Shown piece by piece: positions 28,503 to 37,213 of a stretch of DNA of 64,000 nt. This stretch comes from Shewanella sp. ANA-3 (GTDB lineage: Bacteria > Pseudomonadota > Gammaproteobacteria > Enterobacterales > Shewanellaceae). The notes under the pieces were generated by a model. It did no database searches and was not told where the DNA came from. It saw only the letters and a list, made by a program, of their open reading frames with translations. Positions within the stretch are counted from its first letter, which is position 1; every line of letters starts with the position of its first letter. The translations under genes and the position numbers were made by a program. The DNA is taken from the NCBI RefSeq assembly GCF_000203935.1, contig NC_008577.1, positions 4,650,001 to 4,714,000 on the forward strand, written 5' to 3'.

Positions 28503-31022
28503 GTGAAGTGGTTAAAACGTATTGTTATAGCTCTATTCAGTCTAGCCCTTTTGGGCGTGGGCGCCATTGTTGCAGCATACTTTTATGTTTTGCCGGATCT
28601 GCCGGATGTATCGACACTAAAAAATGTGCAATTACAAACACCTTTGCGCATTTACAGTAGTGACGGCAAACTCATCTCTCAATTTGGAGAGAAGCGCCGT
28701 ATTCCGCTGAAACTCGAAGAAGTGCCTAAACCACTGCTGCAAGCCTTCCTCGCCACCGAAGATGCACGCTTTTATGAGCACGGCGGCATAGATCCTGTTG
28801 GGGTGATGCGTGCCGCAATCGTCATGCTCACCACGGGTGAGAAGAAGCAAGGTGCGAGTACGATCACCATGCAGGTGGCGCGTAACTTCTTCCTGACCCG
28901 CGACAAGACCATTATTCGTAAAGTGAAGGAAATTTTTATTTCCTACCACATCGAGCAATTGTTAACTAAAGATGAGATTTTAGAGCTCTACGTTAACCGT
29001 ATTTATTTAGGTCAGAGAGCCTATGGTGTCGGCGCAGCCGCTCAAGTGTATTTCGGTAAAAACGTTCAAGATCTGACGCTTTCCGAAATGAGTATGATCG
29101 CGGGCCTGCCTAAAGCACCGTCGACGCTAAACCCTATCACCTCCCCTTCACGTGCACTCGCTCGCCGCAACGTGGTATTGATGCGGATGAACGAAGTGGG
29201 TTACATCAGCAAGGCTGAATACCAAGCAGCTGTGCAAGAGCCACTCATCGCCAAATACCATGGTGCTGAAATCGATCTCTACGCTCCTTATATCTCTGAA
29301 ATGGCTCGGGATTATATGGTGCAGAAATACGGTGAAGAAGAAGCCTACACCAATGGCTATAACGTCTACACCACTATTTCATCAGAGCAACAACTGCTAG
29401 CACAGCAAGCATTACGCAATAACGTCTATGCCTATGATGAGCGCCACGGTTACCGTGGTCCTGCGGCGGTTCTCTGGACCGATGCCAAGCCGGATGATGC
29501 ACAAATCAAAGCCGAGCTCGCAAAAATTACGCCTGTGCAAGAGTTGCAACCTGCTGCGGTATTAAACATCGATGGTCAGCAAGCCAGCGTGTTAACCGCC
29601 AAGGGCGAGACCAAAATCATTAAGTGGGATGGCCTAAAATGGGCACGCAAATTTATCACCGATAAACGCCAAGGCTCGGTGCCAAAATCGGCCTCGGATA
29701 TGCTAAAAGTCGGTGAGCGTATTTGGATCCGCGATAACGGTCAGTACCTACAATTATCGCAAGTGCCTGAAGTGGCCAGCGCCACTGTTGCACTCGATCC
29801 TACAAATGGTGCTATCCGCACCTTAGTGGGCGGCTACAGCTTCAGCCAAAGCCAATATAACCGCGTGACCCAAGCGAAACGTCAATTAGGTTCGAATATT
29901 AAACCTTTCATCTATGCCGCAGCATTAGAGAAAGGCTTTACCCTCGCGACCCTGATTAACAACGCGCCGATTAACAAACCCGATATTAGCCAAGGTACTG
30001 CGTGGCGCCCGAAAAACTCGCCCGATATCTATGGCGGTCCAACACGCCTGCGTGTGGGCTTAGCGCAATCGATCAACGTAATGTCGGTTCGCGCCATGCG
30101 CCATATTGGTTTAGATGCGGCCATCGCCGAGCTGACTAAGTTTGGCTTCGATCCTAACGACTTACCTCGTAACGAGTCGTTAGCCTTAGGTTCTCCTTCG
30201 GTCACCCCGCTGCAAGTGGCAACCGCTTTCAACGTGTTCGCAAACGGCGGCTTCTTGGTGGAACCTTACTATATCGAACGAGTAGAAGACTCCTTCGGTA
30301 ATGTGATTGAGAAGGCCAATCCGACCTTAGCCTGTAAGCCGAACAACAGCTTTGTGCAGCCTAGCAGCGATCCAATGAGTTTTGGTGAGCCAACGACTCA
30401 AACCGATGAACCTGTCGCTCATTGCTTCGAGCAAACAGGCCGTTATGCTCCGCAAATTATCTCTGAACAAACGGCATTCCTGATCACCGAAGCGCTGAAG
30501 AGTGTGATCTGGGGTGGTGGCGATTGGAGCAAAGGCACTGGCTGGCAAGGTACTGCTTGGCGTGCGGCTCAGTTAATCAAACGTCATGATATTGCAGGTA
30601 AAACGGGTACAACCAACGAATCACGCGATACTTGGTTCAGTGGTTTTGGCCCGACACTGACCAGCACATTCTGGGTAGGCTTTGACGACCATGGTCGCCA
30701 GTTAGGCAGAACCGCATGGAACTCCAACGGCGAGAAGGATCAGATCACGGGTACCGAGGCTGGCGCGAAGACCGCAGGCCCTGGCTGGAACGAGTTTATG
30801 AATAACGTGCTGAAAGGCGTACCTGAAACCACAGCAATTCCGCCAGAAGGGATTGTCTCGGTGCGGATCGATTTGGCGACCGGCAAGCTAACTCGTAAGA
30901 CAGATTACACCAGCGCATTTGAGTACTTTATCTCGGGCACTGAACCTAAAGAATACATCAGTGAAAGCCAAGATGAAAACAACCTATTCATCGATGCGCC
31001 GACAGACGATTTATTCCAATAA
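28503..31022 (+). CDS. mrcA: Penicillin-binding protein 1A, bifunctional
   Basis: An 839-residue class A PBP. The transmembrane helix covers about residues 7-29. The glycosyltransferase domain has ATEDARFYEHGG with catalytic Glu86. An OB-like domain with inserted sequence lies around 320-420. The transpeptidase has SxxK at Ser464-Lys467 (GSNIK), an SxN motif in QSINVMS and KTG at 700-702. It polymerises and crosslinks peptidoglycan and is activated by LpoA, encoded at 10296. The start is a GTG at 28503 preceded by AGGA. Confidence 0.96.
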   Translation: MKWLKRIVIALFSLALLGVGAIVAAYFYVLPDLPDVSTLKNVQLQTPLRIYSSDGKLISQFGEKRRIPLKLEEVPKPLLQAFLATEDARFYEHGGIDPVGVMRAAIVMLTTGEKKQGASTITMQVARNFFLTRDKTIIRKVKEIFISYHIEQLLTKDEILELYVNRIYLGQRAYGVGAAAQVYFGKNVQDLTLSEMSMIAGLPKAPSTLNPITSPSRALARRNVVLMRMNEVGYISKAEYQAAVQEPLIAKYHGAEIDLYAPYISEMARDYMVQKYGEEEAYTNGYNVYTTISSEQQLLAQQALRNNVYAYDERHGYRGPAAVLWTDAKPDDAQIKAELAKITPVQELQPAAVLNIDGQQASVLTAKGETKIIKWDGLKWARKFITDKRQGSVPKSASDMLKVGERIWIRDNGQYLQLSQVPEVASATVALDPTNGAIRTLVGGYSFSQSQYNRVTQAKRQLGSNIKPFIYAAALEKGFTLATLINNAPINKPDISQGTAWRPKNSPDIYGGPTRLRVGLAQSINVMSVRAMRHIGLDAAIAELTKFGFDPNDLPRNESLALGSPSVTPLQVATAFNVFANGGFLVEPYYIERVEDSFGNVIEKANPTLACKPNNSFVQPSSDPMSFGEPTTQTDEPVAHCFEQTGRYAPQIISEQTAFLITEALKSVIWGGGDWSKGTGWQGTAWRAAQLIKRHDIAGKTGTTNESRDTWFSGFGPTLTSTFWVGFDDHGRQLGRTAWNSNGEKDQITGTEAGAKTAGPGWNEFMNNVLKGVPETTAIPPEGIVSVRIDLATGKLTRKTDYTSAFEYFISGTEPKEYISESQDENNLFIDAPTDDLFQ

Positions 31023-31040
31023 GCCTCTGTGACAGAAACA

Positions 31041-31069
31041 AAAAACGCGACCCTAGAGTCGCGTTTTTT
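31041..31069. terminator. Bidirectional terminator between mrcA and argH
   Basis: AAAAACGCGAC-CCTAGA-GTCGCGTTTTTT: a 7-bp GC-rich stem with A- and T-runs on both sides, serving the convergent mrcA and argH transcripts. Confidence 0.85.
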
Positions 31070-31086
31070 ATTACTTGATTAAAGCA

Positions 31087-32454
31087 TTAAACAATTTTCT
31101 TCGCCGAGATGGCTTGCTTCACCTGAGTCAGCGCCGTGCCGCCAAGGACATCACGTTTTGCCAAACAGGCTTCGATGGTGAGGTTGGGATAGACGTCATC
31201 TTCGATGATATCGGCAAAGGTTTTAAACTCGGCCAGCGTAAAACCTTCTAACGGGATCTTCTTGGCAATTGCCGCAACCACTGCCACGCCGACCACATGG
31301 TGCGCTTCGCGGAATGGCATGCCTTTAGACACCAGATAATCCGCCAATTCAGTCGCGTTGGCATAACCTTGCTGCGCGGCTAACAGCGCATTCGGGCGGT
31401 TGACGACTAAACCAGATAACACTAATGCCGCCATATCTAAGCAGATTGCCCAGCTGTCGACTACATCGAACAAGCCTTCTTTGTCTTCCTGCATGTCTTT
31501 ATTGTAGGCCAGAGGTAGCGCTTTCATGGTGGTGAGAATGCCCACTAAGCTACCGTACACACGGCCCGTTTTACCGCGAATAAGTTCCAGCGCATCGGGG
31601 TTTTTCTTTTGTGGCATCAAAGATGACCCCGAGGTCACTTCATCACTTAATGAGATAAAGCCCGCTTCACCCGAGTTAAAGAAAATCAAATCTTCGGCCA
31701 TGCGGCTTAGGTGAATCATGCTGATTGAGGCCGTAGAACATAGCTCAACCACATGGTCGCGATCCGACACACTGTCCAAACTGTTTAAGGTTGGCGATGC
31801 AAAGTTCAGTGCCGCAGCCAGCGCATGTCTATCCATTTGATAGGCTGTACCCGCCAAAGCGCCCGAACCGAGCGGGCAGGTATTGGCGCGCTTTAAGGCA
31901 TCGGTTAAGCGGCTAAGATCACGCTCAATCATCTCCACATAGGCCAAACACCAATGGCCGAAGGTCACAGGCTGAGCACGTTGCAAATGAGTATAACCAG
32001 GCATCACAGCGTCGAACTCACGCTCAGCAAGCGCAATAAGTTCGCTGCGTAAGGTTTGCAGGCGAGCCACTAATGCCGCACCTTCGGATTGACACCAGAG
32101 TTTTAAATCGGTCGCGACTTGGTCATTACGGCTTCGGCCCGTATGGAGTTTTTTACCCAGATCGCCGACTTTAGCGATCAACGCAGACTCCACGAAGCTG
32201 TGAATATCTTCCGCGCCCGATGCAAGAATAATCGCAGGATCGCCCTTCACTTCCACCAGCAGCTCGTTCAGTGCTTTCTTCAAGTCGCTGCATTCAGTGG
32301 CAGTGATAATGCCGACACTGGCAATCGCATCGGCCCACGCGATAGAGCCAACCACATCCTGTTCAAACAAACGGTAATCCACCGGCAGTGAATCGTTGAA
32401 TAATTTAAATAGCGCGCTGGTTTCGCCCTGAAATCTTCCACCCCATAAAGCCAT
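31087..32454 (-). CDS. argH: Argininosuccinate lyase
   Basis: A 455-residue fumarase/aspartase-superfamily enzyme starting MALWGGRFQGETSALF, with the signature GSSLMPQKKNPD and the HTGRSRNDQVATD substrate loop. It splits argininosuccinate to arginine and fumarate. The start was set at the ATG at 32454, 7 bases after GAGGGG; a TTG at 32460 is too close to it. Last gene of argCBFGH. Confidence 0.97.
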   Translation of the reverse strand: MALWGGRFQGETSALFKLFNDSLPVDYRLFEQDVVGSIAWADAIASVGIITATECSDLKKALNELLVEVKGDPAIILASGAEDIHSFVESALIAKVGDLGKKLHTGRSRNDQVATDLKLWCQSEGAALVARLQTLRSELIALAEREFDAVMPGYTHLQRAQPVTFGHWCLAYVEMIERDLSRLTDALKRANTCPLGSGALAGTAYQMDRHALAAALNFASPTLNSLDSVSDRDHVVELCSTASISMIHLSRMAEDLIFFNSGEAGFISLSDEVTSGSSLMPQKKNPDALELIRGKTGRVYGSLVGILTTMKALPLAYNKDMQEDKEGLFDVVDSWAICLDMAALVLSGLVVNRPNALLAAQQGYANATELADYLVSKGMPFREAHHVVGVAVVAAIAKKIPLEGFTLAEFKTFADIIEDDVYPNLTIEACLAKRDVLGGTALTQVKQAISAKKIV

Positions 32455-32511
32455 GCTCAATCCCCTCGGTCACTGCTTTGAATACGTTAAAGCCATTAAA
32501 ATTTAAGATAT

Positions 32512-32535
32512 AAAAAAGGGCGCTAGGCGCCCTTT
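32512..32535 (-). terminator. Hairpin/terminator between argG and argH
   Basis: Minus strand AAAGGGCGC-CTA-GCGCCCTTTTTT: a strong short stem followed by a T-run in the 92-bp argG-argH gap. It should lower read-through into argH, so argH may be partly uncoupled from the operon. Confidence 0.75.
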
Positions 32536-32546
32536 GAGTCTGCCTA

Positions 32547-33770
32547 TTACTTAGCGTTGAGCGCGCGGATGCGGCTTGCTAACGAGTACAGACGGATAAA
32601 GCCTTCAGCGTGTTTTTGGTCGTACACTTGGTCTTCACCGAAGGTGGCAAAGGCTTCAGAGTACAAGCTGTTTGGCGAACGCTTCTTAACGGCAATCGCG
32701 TGACCTTTGTAGAGTTTAACCACAACTTCACCGTTAACAGACTCGGCTAATGACTCAGATGCCGCCAACAGCGACTTACACAGAGGTGTAAACCAACGAC
32801 CATCGTAGACTAAGTGTGCCATTTGGGCGCCCACTTGCTCGCGCCAAGTACGGCTGGTTTTATCCAGCACTAACTCTTCAATCGCGCGCAGCGCAGCAAA
32901 CATCACAGTGCCGCCTGGAGTTTCGTAGCAACCACGAGACTTCATGCCCACTAAACGGTTTTCGGTGATATCGATACGACCCACGCCATGTGGTGCAGCG
33001 ATCGCGTTCAGCTTCATCAGTGCAGCGTAAGGTGTTAATGCCTCACCGTTTACTTTAGTCACACGGCCATGTTCAACTTCGAGCGACACATATTCTGCTT
33101 GGTTTGGCGCATCTTCTGGATCGGCAGTCAGTGTCCATACACCTTTGCTTGGCTCGTTCCATGGATCTTCCAGCTCGCCACCTTCGTGGGAAATGTGGAA
33201 TGCGTTGGCATCACGGCTGTAGATCTTAGTGGCAGAAGCCGACGTCTTGATATTACGCTCGGCTAAGTAAGCCAGCAGATCTTCACGGCTCTGCATGGTC
33301 CATTCACGCCATGGTGCAATCACTTTTAAATCAGGTGCTAATGCCGCAAAGCAACCTTCGAAACGCACTTGGTCGTTACCCTTACCGGTACAACCGTGAC
33401 ACAGGGCATCGGCACCCACTTTACGTGCCACTTCAACCTGCGCCTTAGCAATGATTGGACGCGCCATTGAAGTACCTAACAGGTAAGTCCCTTCGTAGAT
33501 CGCACCCGTTGCCATGGTTGGGTAGATATAGTCTTTAACGAATTCTTCTTTCAGATCGACGATATGGCATTCAGATGCGCCAGAAGCTAATGCCTTTTCA
33601 GTTAGACCCACTAACTCTTCTTCACCCTGACCTACGTCAGCGCAAAAGGCGATGATTTCACAGTTGTCGTAGGTTTCTTTTAACCAAGGAATAATGGCCG
33701 AAGTATCTAGACCACCCGAATAGGCTAAAACGACTTTTTTCACGCCAGTGTTTTTGTTCTCGATAGACAT
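32547..33770 (-). CDS. argG: Argininosuccinate synthase
   Basis: A 407-residue ATP-dependent ligase with PP-loop YSGGLDTSAIIPWL near residues 16-29 and the citrulline/aspartate-binding CHGCTGKGNDQVRFE. It joins citrulline and aspartate. Ends fit the short bacterial ArgG class. Confidence 0.97.
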   Translation of the reverse strand: MSIENKNTGVKKVVLAYSGGLDTSAIIPWLKETYDNCEIIAFCADVGQGEEELVGLTEKALASGASECHIVDLKEEFVKDYIYPTMATGAIYEGTYLLGTSMARPIIAKAQVEVARKVGADALCHGCTGKGNDQVRFEGCFAALAPDLKVIAPWREWTMQSREDLLAYLAERNIKTSASATKIYSRDANAFHISHEGGELEDPWNEPSKGVWTLTADPEDAPNQAEYVSLEVEHGRVTKVNGEALTPYAALMKLNAIAAPHGVGRIDITENRLVGMKSRGCYETPGGTVMFAALRAIEELVLDKTSRTWREQVGAQMAHLVYDGRWFTPLCKSLLAASESLAESVNGEVVVKLYKGHAIAVKKRSPNSLYSEAFATFGEDQVYDQKHAEGFIRLYSLASRIRALNAK

Positions 33771-33830
33771 CTTAAATTCCTATAACTCGTTTCTCACCTT
33801 GGAGAAAGTAGGCTGCTAAACAGGGTTAAA

Positions 33831-34736
33831 TTAACTAAATAGGGTTATCAGTACTGCGTTTTGGGCGTGCATCCGATTCTCTGCTTGTTGCAGGATCAAG
33901 GAGCCTTCGCCATCCATCACTTCATCGGTCACTTCAACACCGCGGTGAGCGGGTAAGCAGTGCATAAAGAAGTGAGCACCCGCTTTCGCCATCAAGCCCT
34001 TATTGACCTGATAAGGTGCAAACTTATCCTTAATTTCCGCTAACGGTGTTGGATCGCCCATGGAAATCCAAGTATCAGTATAGATAGCATCGTGACCTTC
34101 GATAGCACCAATATCTGAAGTCAGTACAACCTTGCCGCCATATCGACTGGCCAGTTCTTGCACTTCGGCCACGACGTAGCCATCAGGAAAGTGACCCGCA
34201 GGGCAGATCACTGTCATGGTGGCACCGAGAATGGCCGCGCAATACATCAATGAATTCGTCACGTTATTACCGTCACCTACGTACGCTAACTTAACATCAC
34301 TGATATTTTCAAAATGCTCGGCCAAGGTTAAGAAATCGGCCAGCGCTTGGCAGGGATGATATAAATCCGAAAGCGCATTTATCACAGGCACAGTGCCAAA
34401 CTCGGCCAATTGTTCGATGGTCTTGTGGGAGAAAGTTCTCGCCACAATGGCATCGGCCCAACAGGACAGGTTAGAAGCAAAGTCAGCGACCGATTCCCGC
34501 TTACCTAAGGCACCATTTTGTTGGTCTAGGTATAAACAGTGGCCGCCGAGCTTGTTAATACCGATATCGAAGCTAACACGAGTACGCAGGGATGGCTTTT
34601 CAAATAACATCACCACACTCTTACCGTCCAGCGCATGACGATACTCAGCGGGATTCGCTTTAATCGTCTTGGCTAAGGTAATCAGATCCAGCAACTGTTG
34701 CTGGGTTAACTCTTTTATCGATAGTAAATGCTTCAT
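33831..34736 (-). CDS. argF: Ornithine carbamoyltransferase
   Basis: A 301-residue transcarbamylase. The carbamoyl-phosphate loop is SLRTR at 49-53 (Leu in place of the common Thr). The ornithine-side motifs are DLYHPCQALAD and HCLPAHRG near the C-terminus, which favour ornithine over acetyl- or succinyl-ornithine as substrate. It makes citrulline. It follows argB by 12 bp. Confidence 0.95.
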   Translation of the reverse strand: MKHLLSIKELTQQQLLDLITLAKTIKANPAEYRHALDGKSVVMLFEKPSLRTRVSFDIGINKLGGHCLYLDQQNGALGKRESVADFASNLSCWADAIVARTFSHKTIEQLAEFGTVPVINALSDLYHPCQALADFLTLAEHFENISDVKLAYVGDGNNVTNSLMYCAAILGATMTVICPAGHFPDGYVVAEVQELASRYGGKVVLTSDIGAIEGHDAIYTDTWISMGDPTPLAEIKDKFAPYQVNKGLMAKAGAHFFMHCLPAHRGVEVTDEVMDGEGSLILQQAENRMHAQNAVLITLFS

Positions 34737-34748
34737 AACCTACTCCGC

Positions 34749-35531
34749 TTATGGTTGGATTTGTGTGCCCACGGCCTCACCTTTTGCTAATGCGACTAAT
34801 TGGCTTGCATCACGCCATGAGGCAACTTGAACCGCCTGCCCCATCCACTGCGCCACTTCGAGCGCAGCTTCTACTTTTACCTTCATTCCCTTTTCGATCA
34901 CGCCTTGCTTCACCAAATCCGCAATCTGCTTACCATTCAGCGAAGGGATTAATTGACCTTTACCATCGAGCACGCCAGATACATCCGATAGCAGCACCAA
35001 CTTGCCACCGACTAACTTAGCTAATACCGTCGCCGCTTGGTCGGCGTTCACGTTCAGCATTTGGCCATCGTCCATCATGGCAATCGAGCTACAAATCGGC
35101 ATCCAACCTTGGGACAGAATAAACTTGAGGTAGGTGGCGTCTTTAGGAGAAACCTCGCCCACTAACCCTAAACGCTCATCTTTGATCTTGGCCGATACTG
35201 TGTTGCCATCGGCTAAGCTCATGCCAATGCTCACAATCCCGGCTTTAGTCGCTGCGCCTTGGAGGATCTTATTTGATGTTCCAGCCAGTGCACCGGCAAT
35301 AATCGGCATTTGCTCCGGCGGAGTGACCCGCAAGCCTTCTAGCTTGACGGTTTCCATGCCGTTTGCGGCTAATTGCTCGTCGACCAAACAGCCGCCGCCA
35401 TGCACCATCAGCACTTGCTGACCATTGGCGATCATTGCTGCTGCGGTATCCATTAAACGCGCCATCCCCATTTCACACTGCAGCAGGGCGCCGCCGACTT
35501 TAAGAACTAATACTGAGTTGTTGGTAGACAT
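34749..35531 (-). CDS. argB: Acetylglutamate kinase
   Basis: A 260-residue amino-acid kinase with the LVLKVGGALLQ nucleotide loop, MVHGGGCLVDEQL substrate loop and NVNADQAATVLAKL. It phosphorylates N-acetylglutamate. It follows argC by 31 bp. Confidence 0.96.
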   Translation of the reverse strand: MSTNNSVLVLKVGGALLQCEMGMARLMDTAAAMIANGQQVLMVHGGGCLVDEQLAANGMETVKLEGLRVTPPEQMPIIAGALAGTSNKILQGAATKAGIVSIGMSLADGNTVSAKIKDERLGLVGEVSPKDATYLKFILSQGWMPICSSIAMMDDGQMLNVNADQAATVLAKLVGGKLVLLSDVSGVLDGKGQLIPSLNGKQIADLVKQGVIEKGMKVKVEAALEVAQWMGQAVQVASWRDASQLVALAKGEAVGTQIQP

Positions 35532-35562
35532 CTTGACGACTCTCTTAAATAAGGATGAACGG

Positions 35563-36543
35563 TTAAAGGTTAAAGTGAATCTTTATGCATTGCAGGGCTT
35601 GGCTCGCCGCGCCTTTCATCAAATTGTCGATGGCACTGGCAACCACTAAGTAGCCACTGTTCTCATCAAACTTCCAACCTAAGTGGCAATTCGGCGTCAG
35701 CACCACATCATCCACTTTCGGGAACTGGTTCTGTTTCACCGTCACCAGCGGAGCTTGGTCATACACACTGTATGCCGCAGCCACATCGGCAGTGGTAGTG
35801 CCCGGTTTTAGCTGTACCGTAATGGTCGCTAAAATGCCGCGCTTGAAGTTGCCAAGGTGCGGCGTGAAGATCACCTCTTGCCCCAGTTGAGTGGCAATTT
35901 CGGGTTGATGTCTGTGGCCTAATACACCGTAGGGTGTGAGGCTCACTTCGCAAAAACTGGTATGCAGTTGCGCCTTACGACCCGCACCTGTCACACCGCT
36001 GACCGCATTGATCACTGGATAGGCTGAGGTCAGTAAATTCTTTAATGGTTTCAATGCAGTTAATGATGCTGTTGGGTAACAACCTGGCACAGCAATCATC
36101 TTAGTGGCGGCGACTTCTTTGGCATTCCACTCGGCCAGACCATAGACTGCCTTGGCCAACACTTCGGGATACTCATGTTCAAAACCGTACCACTTAGGGT
36201 ACTGCGCCACATCGCTGAAACGATAGGCACCGCTTAAGTCAAACACGGCTAAACCTTGGTTGTAGAACCAAGCCGCTAAATGCAAACTCACCGAATGCTC
36301 GGTCGCTAACACTACGGCATCCGCCTCGGCGACGATCTTCGCCTTCGCTTCTTCAGTCAGTGGCGACAGCGCTAAGTCAATGTGGCTGTAGACAGGGTAC
36401 AAATCTGCTAAAGCTCTACCTTTATCTAAACTATTTTCAGAGACATACAGACCTTGAATCGATAATTCAGACTCCGCATGGACTAAAGCTGTTAGTTGTG
36501 CGCCTGTGTAACCACTGGCACCGATAATGGCGATGTTTTTCAT
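35563..36543 (-). CDS. argC: N-acetyl-gamma-glutamyl-phosphate reductase
   Basis: A 326-residue NADPH-dependent dehydrogenase. The Rossmann start is [17 protein letters not shown], the catalytic Cys lies in [13 protein letters not shown] and the active-site His in GHRHQPEI. The start was set at the ATG at 36543; an earlier ATG at 36567 adds eight unconserved residues. First gene of argCBFGH. Confidence 0.96.
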
Positions 36544-36763
36544 ATGTATTTTTATAAACCGAATCAAAGAGACTTAAAGAATAGATGAATAGCGTACACG
36601 CACCAGCGTATATCTATGATGACAAGACTATCGTCGTAGGAAATCGTAATGGGTCGTTATTTTATTCACTGACGGCTTAACGCTATACATCATGATATTT
36701 ACTCTACAGGTCACAAGGGGTGACTCATCTCAACTGCTGGCTAGACTACCACAAAGATCTATT

Positions 36764-36794
36764 TATGCAATATATGTGAATATATATTTTTATT
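36764..36794. promoter_or_regulatory. Candidate ArgR operator in the argC-ppc gap
   Basis: An AT-rich stretch contains TATGCAATATATGTGAATATATATTTTTA as two overlapping ARG-box-like halves. TGAAT-ATAT-ATTTT resembles TGAATwwwwATTCA in the left half and partly in the right. On the minus strand it overlaps a possible argC -35 (TTGCAT, then TAGTCT 16 bases later). The rest of the 670-bp gap (36544-37213) shows a GTCAC-AAGGG-GTGAC inverted repeat at 36710-36724 and a hairpin repeat near ppc, but no gene. Confidence 0.4.
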
Positions 36795-37121
36795 AAATTT
36801 TGCCTTTTATCTGCATTCAAGCACGCTGAGCAAATAACACCATACTTCACTAACTGCTTAATAACTCAGTTATCTATGGATGAAAGACTGAAAAATCAGT
36901 CCTTTTTATTAACACCGAATACACATACCCGCAAAACCGAAAATGATGCAGTTCATATTCACTTCCGCTAAACATAATAAAATATTGCGTTAGCTCGCAT
37001 TTATATTGAATATTCCTCAACAATTATCGCGATTAGTTGCATATAAGATAAGCCAGTCGTATAAGTTATAAGTTCTGCTGTTGACCATTGCCCTCAGTGG
37101 TGGGTATTGTGCTAGCGGGCT

Positions 37122-37179
37122 ATATACCCAAGCGACCTGAAGATAGGATTCTCATCACCTACAGGTTGTTTGGGTATAT
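37122..37179. repeat. Imperfect inverted repeat upstream of ppc
   Basis: atatacccaagcgacctg (37122-37139) and caggttgtttgggtatat (37162-37179) are inverted copies matching at 16 of 18 positions around a 22-base loop. It resembles short palindromic intergenic repeats I associate with Vibrio and Shewanella. It lies 35 bp before the ppc start, so it would fold in the ppc leader. Confidence 0.55.
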
Positions 37180-37213
37180 TGCGGATTTTTATGTTTTTCT
37201 ATTCGGAGTAACT

